From assembly GCA_039026975.1 (NCBI GenBank), contig JBCCLI010000219.1:1-10683 (forward strand): a DNA stretch of 10,683 nucleotides. Reading direction: 5' to 3'. The notes beneath the pieces are model-generated. The model saw only the letters and a list, made by a program, of their open reading frames with translations, did not search any database and was not told the DNA's origin. Each line of letters opens with the position of its first letter. Position 1 is the stretch's first letter. This DNA comes from JBCBKZ01 sp039026975. GTDB lineage: Bacteria; Bacteroidota; Bacteroidia; J057. The translations under genes and the position numbers were made by a program. Shown here one piece after another: positions 8,245-10,683 of this stretch.

Positions 8245-8340
8245 CTCAGGAGCTTACAGCCGTGCTTAAATACGTAACTTTCCTGAAAACCCTCGATAGT
8301 ATTTCCAGAGAAAGACTTTTGCGTTAAGCAGGCGCTCAGT
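8244..8340. other. Imperfect inverted repeat between convergent genes (attC-like or terminator)
   Basis: The gap between two convergent genes folds as nested arms. Outer arm TGCTTAA (8263-8269) pairs with TTAAGCA (8324-8330). It is extended outward by GCC 8259-8261/GGC 8331-8333 and AGC 8251-8253/GCT 8334-8336, with unpaired bases only on the left. Inner arm CTTTCCTG (8278-8285) pairs with CAG-a-GAAAG (8306-8314), one base (A8309) bulged. Internal loops are 8 and 9 bases; the terminal loop is 20. This is the plan of an integron attC site (R arms, spacer, L arms with one extrahelical base). Read on the minus strand the left core is GCTTAAC, a perfect RYYYAAC, but the other core is TTTAAGC instead of GTTRRRY. 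A plain transcription terminator is the alternative: on the plus strand the inner hairpin is followed by ACTTTTG. Confidence 0.35.
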
Positions 8341-8361
8341 AAAACAGAACAAGAAAAATAT

Positions 8362-8964
8362 TCATTTTTTCATTAAATAGGCCGTTAACACCGGTCTATT
8401 TGCTTTTGATAGCATAACGTTTGCCGGTTCGTAGAATGAGCCACCTAGCCCTTCCAACTGTGCAAGTAATGCCTCCCATTCCGGATCATGGGTATCAAGT
8501 GTCTTATCTGATAAGGAAAATTCCTTCCCTATGCCTCTTACGTACGTTCTCATGATTAATACCCCCTCTTCCTTCAGCATCTGCCACATATGGTGTAAAG
8601 CAGTAGCATGCTCAGATGCCGGAATCTGATGGAGGAGTGCTATGGCTAGCACGGCATCATAGGTAGATTTCTGTTCAAGAGGAGAGAGAATATCCTTACA
8701 TTGAAAAGAAGCCGGATCATAATGAGGATAGTCCTGCTGAAGTAAAGACCGGATATAGGAGATGGCTTCTTCATTTTTATCTATACCTGAGACCTTTACC
8801 CCATTGGCTAAAAAATAAGCTAAGTTCTTCCCATACCCACATCCTACCTCCATAACTTTCATCTCCTCATGCAGGTTTCCTTTCAGGATCTGGTCAAGAA
8901 TCATCAAATCCATGCTACCTATGCTATGACTAAACTGTGAATCCATATGAAATTTCTCTAACAT
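8362..8964 (-). CDS. Class I SAM-dependent methyltransferase
   Basis: A 200-residue Rossmann-fold methyltransferase, probably cytoplasmic. Motif I is VMEVGCGYGKN (residues 37-47), the SAM-binding acidic strand end is GIDKNEEAI (60-68), the adenine-contacting acidic residue is likely D91 (CKDI), and the motif IV/post region is YDAVLAIALLHQI (102-114). Glycine-rich loop and strand order are intact. The region around motif I resembles TehB-type enzymes, but substrate specificity cannot be read from the sequence. The start is uncertain: ATG at 8964 gives 200 residues. An in-frame ATG at 8946 (residue 7, MDSQF) has a purine-rich AGAG upstream and would leave a normal leader behind the candidate promoter at 8972-9001. 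The gene is convergent with the small protein gene and divergent, 29 bases apart, from the serine hydrolase gene. Confidence 0.88.
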   Translation of the reverse strand: MLEKFHMDSQFSHSIGSMDLMILDQILKGNLHEEMKVMEVGCGYGKNLAYFLANGVKVSGIDKNEEAISYIRSLLQQDYPHYDPASFQCKDILSPLEQKSTYDAVLAIALLHQIPASEHATALHHMWQMLKEEGVLIMRTYVRGIGKEFSLSDKTLDTHDPEWEALLAQLEGLGGSFYEPANVMLSKANRPVLTAYLMKK

Positions 8965-8971
8965 TACACCA

Positions 8972-9001
8972 CAAACCTAAATAACCTAAGGATATGATCA
9001 G
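8972..9001 (-). promoter_or_regulatory. Candidate promoter of the methyltransferase gene
   Basis: On the minus strand TAGGTTTG (plus-strand 8979-8972) matches TAnnTTTG exactly. CTG (9001-8999), 19 bases upstream, is one mismatch from TTG. The site would overlap the start codon of the divergent hydrolase gene. Transcription would begin only a few bases before ATG 8964, which argues for either a leaderless message or translation from ATG 8946. Low to moderate confidence. Confidence 0.35.
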
Positions 9002-10397
9002 GAATGCCATGAAGGTAATGACCTTCATCTTTGTGGGGATAGTTCTCTTCCTCCTGGGTACGGGTGTATACCTATATGTTAAGAGCCCCCAGCTTCTCCA
9101 AATTTTAACTGGCTACAGTGCCAAAATAATGTGTAGCTGCCACTATATAGCAGAAAGACCCACTGATCACATCCTGGACCGAGAATTAGCATTCTATCGA
9201 AAATATGTAGATATAACTATTGAGGAAGAAAGTAAGGTAGTCACGGCCACTTCTGGTAAGGCAGTAAGTAAAGCCCTTTATCGTGAAGGACTTGGATGTA
9301 GCCTGATGGCAGATAAAAGTGTGGAAGAACTACAGTCCCAACTTGGTAAAGAAGTCCCTCAAGTCCAGCTTCCCCTAAGGAATGTAGCATGGCCCTTAGG
9401 GGATAGCATTCCTCCTTATACACCTTCAGGTGTAGACATGGAAGCGGTTGAATCGGCTGTAAGCTATGCCTTTTCTCCCACCAGTGAAGGAACTCCTAAA
9501 GGAACCCATGCAGTGGTAGTAGTGCATGACAGTATGCTCTTAGCTGAGCAGTATGGAGAGGGCTTTTCCCCTTCCATGCCACTTAAGGGATGGTCTATGA
9601 CCAAAAGTGTTACGCAGGCCCTGACAGGGATTCTTGTAAGAGAAGGAAAACTAGATGTTTCCCAGCCGGCAGCAGTACCTCAATGGTATGAGAATGATCA
9701 GGACGCCAGACAGGCAGTAACCCTGGATCATTTACTGAGAATGAGCAGTGGACTGGAATTTTTTGAATTTTATTTCTGGTTGACAGATGCTGTGAAGATG
9801 CTCTTTATGCTGCCTGATGCTGCTGGGTATGCCTCTTCCCTTCCGCTAGAGAAAGAGCCAGATACCCATTGGTCTTATTCCAGTGGGACTACTAACATAG
9901 TATCGGGAATTATTCGGAGAACAGTAGGAGAAGAGCATTACTGGACCTTCCCACAAGATAGCCTCTTTAACCAGATAGGTATGCGGACAGCTACTATAGA
10001 ACCAGATGCTAATGGCACCTTTGTAGGCTCCTCTTTTATGCATGCCACGCCTAGAGATTGGGCCAGGTTCGGATTACTTTATTTGTGGGAGGGTAACTGG
10101 ATGGGAAAGCAGATTTTGGAAAAAGAGTGGGTACGCTATGCAGCTAGCCCTGGCCCTACTGCAGGGGGGATTTACGGCGCCCATTTTTGGGCTAATGCTC
10201 CTAACCCTGAGACAGGGGAAAAGCGTTGGCCTACTGTGCCTGATGACTTATACTTTGCCTCCGGTTTTGAAGGACAGTATGTATTTATCATTCCTTCCCG
10301 TAAGCTGGTGGTAGTACGGCTCGGTAGCACCCCAGAAAGAAAGAGGTTTAGTGAGGAAGTCTTCCTTTCTACGCTCTTGGAAGGTATTCCGGACTAA
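8994..10397 (+). CDS. Membrane-anchored serine hydrolase, class C beta-lactamase/NylB-like
   Basis: A 467-residue serine hydrolase of the beta-lactamase (class C/penicillin-binding-protein) fold. An N-terminal membrane helix (about residues 8-28, no clear cleavage site) should anchor it with the catalytic domain in the periplasm. Nucleophile motif S201-M-T-K204 lies in GWSMTKSVT, the second motif is Y295-S-S in WSYSSGTTN, and the strand near 423-431 (SGFEGQYVF) takes the place of the KTG/HTG motif. The GWSMTKS form is closer to 6-aminohexanoate-oligomer hydrolase (NylB) and esterase-like members than to resistance enzymes, so antibiotic hydrolysis should not be assumed. The region before the domain holds CSC (C47, C49) and a third cysteine (C102, GLGCSL), which may form a disulfide or bind a metal. 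The start could be ATG 8994, or ATG 9009, which has AGGA five bases upstream. Substrate unknown. Confidence 0.9.
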   Translation: MIRNAMKVMTFIFVGIVLFLLGTGVYLYVKSPQLLQILTGYSAKIMCSCHYIAERPTDHILDRELAFYRKYVDITIEEESKVVTATSGKAVSKALYREGLGCSLMADKSVEELQSQLGKEVPQVQLPLRNVAWPLGDSIPPYTPSGVDMEAVESAVSYAFSPTSEGTPKGTHAVVVVHDSMLLAEQYGEGFSPSMPLKGWSMTKSVTQALTGILVREGKLDVSQPAAVPQWYENDQDARQAVTLDHLLRMSSGLEFFEFYFWLTDAVKMLFMLPDAAGYASSLPLEKEPDTHWSYSSGTTNIVSGIIRRTVGEEHYWTFPQDSLFNQIGMRTATIEPDANGTFVGSSFMHATPRDWARFGLLYLWEGNWMGKQILEKEWVRYAASPGPTAGGIYGAHFWANAPNPETGEKRWPTVPDDLYFASGFEGQYVFIIPSRKLVVVRLGSTPERKRFSEEVFLSTLLEGIPD

Positions 10398-10408
10398 GAC
10401 TATGTTTG
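10377..10408 (+). promoter_or_regulatory. Bacteroidota-type promoter at the end of the hydrolase gene
   Basis: TTG (10377-10379), 21 bases, then TATGTTTG (10401-10408): both elements match TTG-N19-21-TAnnTTTG without mismatch. The -33 element lies inside the last codons of the hydrolase gene and the -7 element just after its stop. Transcription would start near 10413 and run into the G+C-rich island. This is the best promoter match I found in the non-coding stretches; I did not search the gene interiors systematically. Confidence 0.4.
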
Positions 10409-10683
10409 AAACGCTAATGTAACCTCAACTTTGGTTAAGTCTGTGTTTATTTCCAGTGTTACGTCGCCTTCCGTCGGCCTTCCATATCAGCCTTGTGGAC
10501 TCCATTTTGGCATTCGCCCCAACACGCTTTGTCCCGCCAATACAACGCTGCAAGCCGCCCACAATCGGTGGCGTGACGGCCGTCCCACCAAATACTTATC
10601 TTTTCAAACAAAGCAGCAATTCCCGGTTTAGGTTTTATCTACTTTACATGAGTTAATTTACTGATAATCAATTAATAGTATTA
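10398..10683. other. Non-coding stretch with a G+C-rich island (10461-10590)
   Basis: No convincing gene. Bases 10461-10590 are about 61% G+C, against 35% in the 63 bases before and 26% in the 93 after. Inside are a perfect 10-base palindrome GACGGCCGTC (10575-10584), a 7-base direct repeat GCCTTCC (10466-10472 and 10477-10483) and a near repeat GTCCCGCCAATAC (10531-10543) / GTCCCACCAAATAC (10582-10595). Possible long-range pairs are CGTC-GCC (10462-10468) with GGC-gt-GACG (10570-10578), and CC-TTGTGG (10491-10498) with CCACAA-tc-GG (10559-10568). These are nested, as in a bulged hairpin. It could be a mobile miniature repeat, a structured RNA or the edge of a transferred segment; I cannot decide. 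Two overlapping open frames cross it but neither looks like a protein. Confidence 0.55.

Noticed and set aside
10420..10437. TAACC/GGTTA hairpin as terminator of the hydrolase gene
   Set aside because: The stem is only five pairs with an 8-base loop and no T-run follows.
10434..10440. GTTAAGT as the core of a second attC-like site
   Set aside because: It fits GTTRRRY, but I found no matching RYYYAAC partner or inner arms upstream.
10431..10656. Two overlapping ~66-residue plus-strand frames across the G+C-rich island
   Set aside because: They overlap each other in different frames, lack good starts, are rich in proline, cysteine and arginine as expected from translating G+C-rich non-coding DNA, and match no family that I know.

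Overview
The window looks like a piece of a Bacteroidota chromosome, probably of the Cytophagia type. The evidence is indirect. Start codons mostly lack Shine-Dalgarno sequences. There is a long sensor kinase whose periplasmic part is built from two-component-regulator propeller repeats ending in a Y_Y_Y domain. Several non-coding stretches carry matches to the Bacteroidota promoter form TTG-N19-21-TAnnTTTG. No species is named because nothing here fixes one.

Layout: (1) 1-1260, the 3' part of a ComEC/Rec2-type DNA-uptake channel gene cut by the left edge. (2) 1348-7654, a tight three-gene operon: a TonB-dependent outer-membrane receptor, a YfiR-like (DUF4154) periplasmic protein whose start overlaps the receptor gene, and a 1150-residue membrane histidine kinase starting 6 bases later. 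The kinase has 14 propeller blades, Y_Y_Y, one membrane segment, a coiled coil, HisKA and HATPase_c, but no receiver or DNA-binding domain. (3) 7655-7959, about 300 bases at roughly 25% G+C with one candidate promoter. (4) 7960-8244, a 94-residue protein I do not recognise. (5) 8245-8361, a short gap between convergent genes holding an imperfect inverted repeat that resembles an integron attC site or an extended terminator. (6) 8362-8964 on the minus strand, a small class I SAM-dependent methyltransferase. (7) 8994-10397, a membrane-anchored serine hydrolase of the class C beta-lactamase/NylB fold, divergent from the methyltransferase with only 29 bases between them. (8) 10398-10683, non-coding. 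It contains a sharp G+C-rich island (about 61% over 130 bases against 26-35% on either side), preceded by a good Bacteroidota promoter match that starts in the end of the hydrolase gene.

The most interesting unit is the receptor/YfiR/kinase operon. It provides one component for each envelope layer, so an outer-membrane binding event could be passed through a periplasmic YfiR-like protein to an inner-membrane kinase. In Pseudomonas YfiR acts on a diguanylate cyclase; here the output would be phosphotransfer to an unlinked response regulator. This is inference from gene order and domains. The two non-coding structures are the other items worth a second look.
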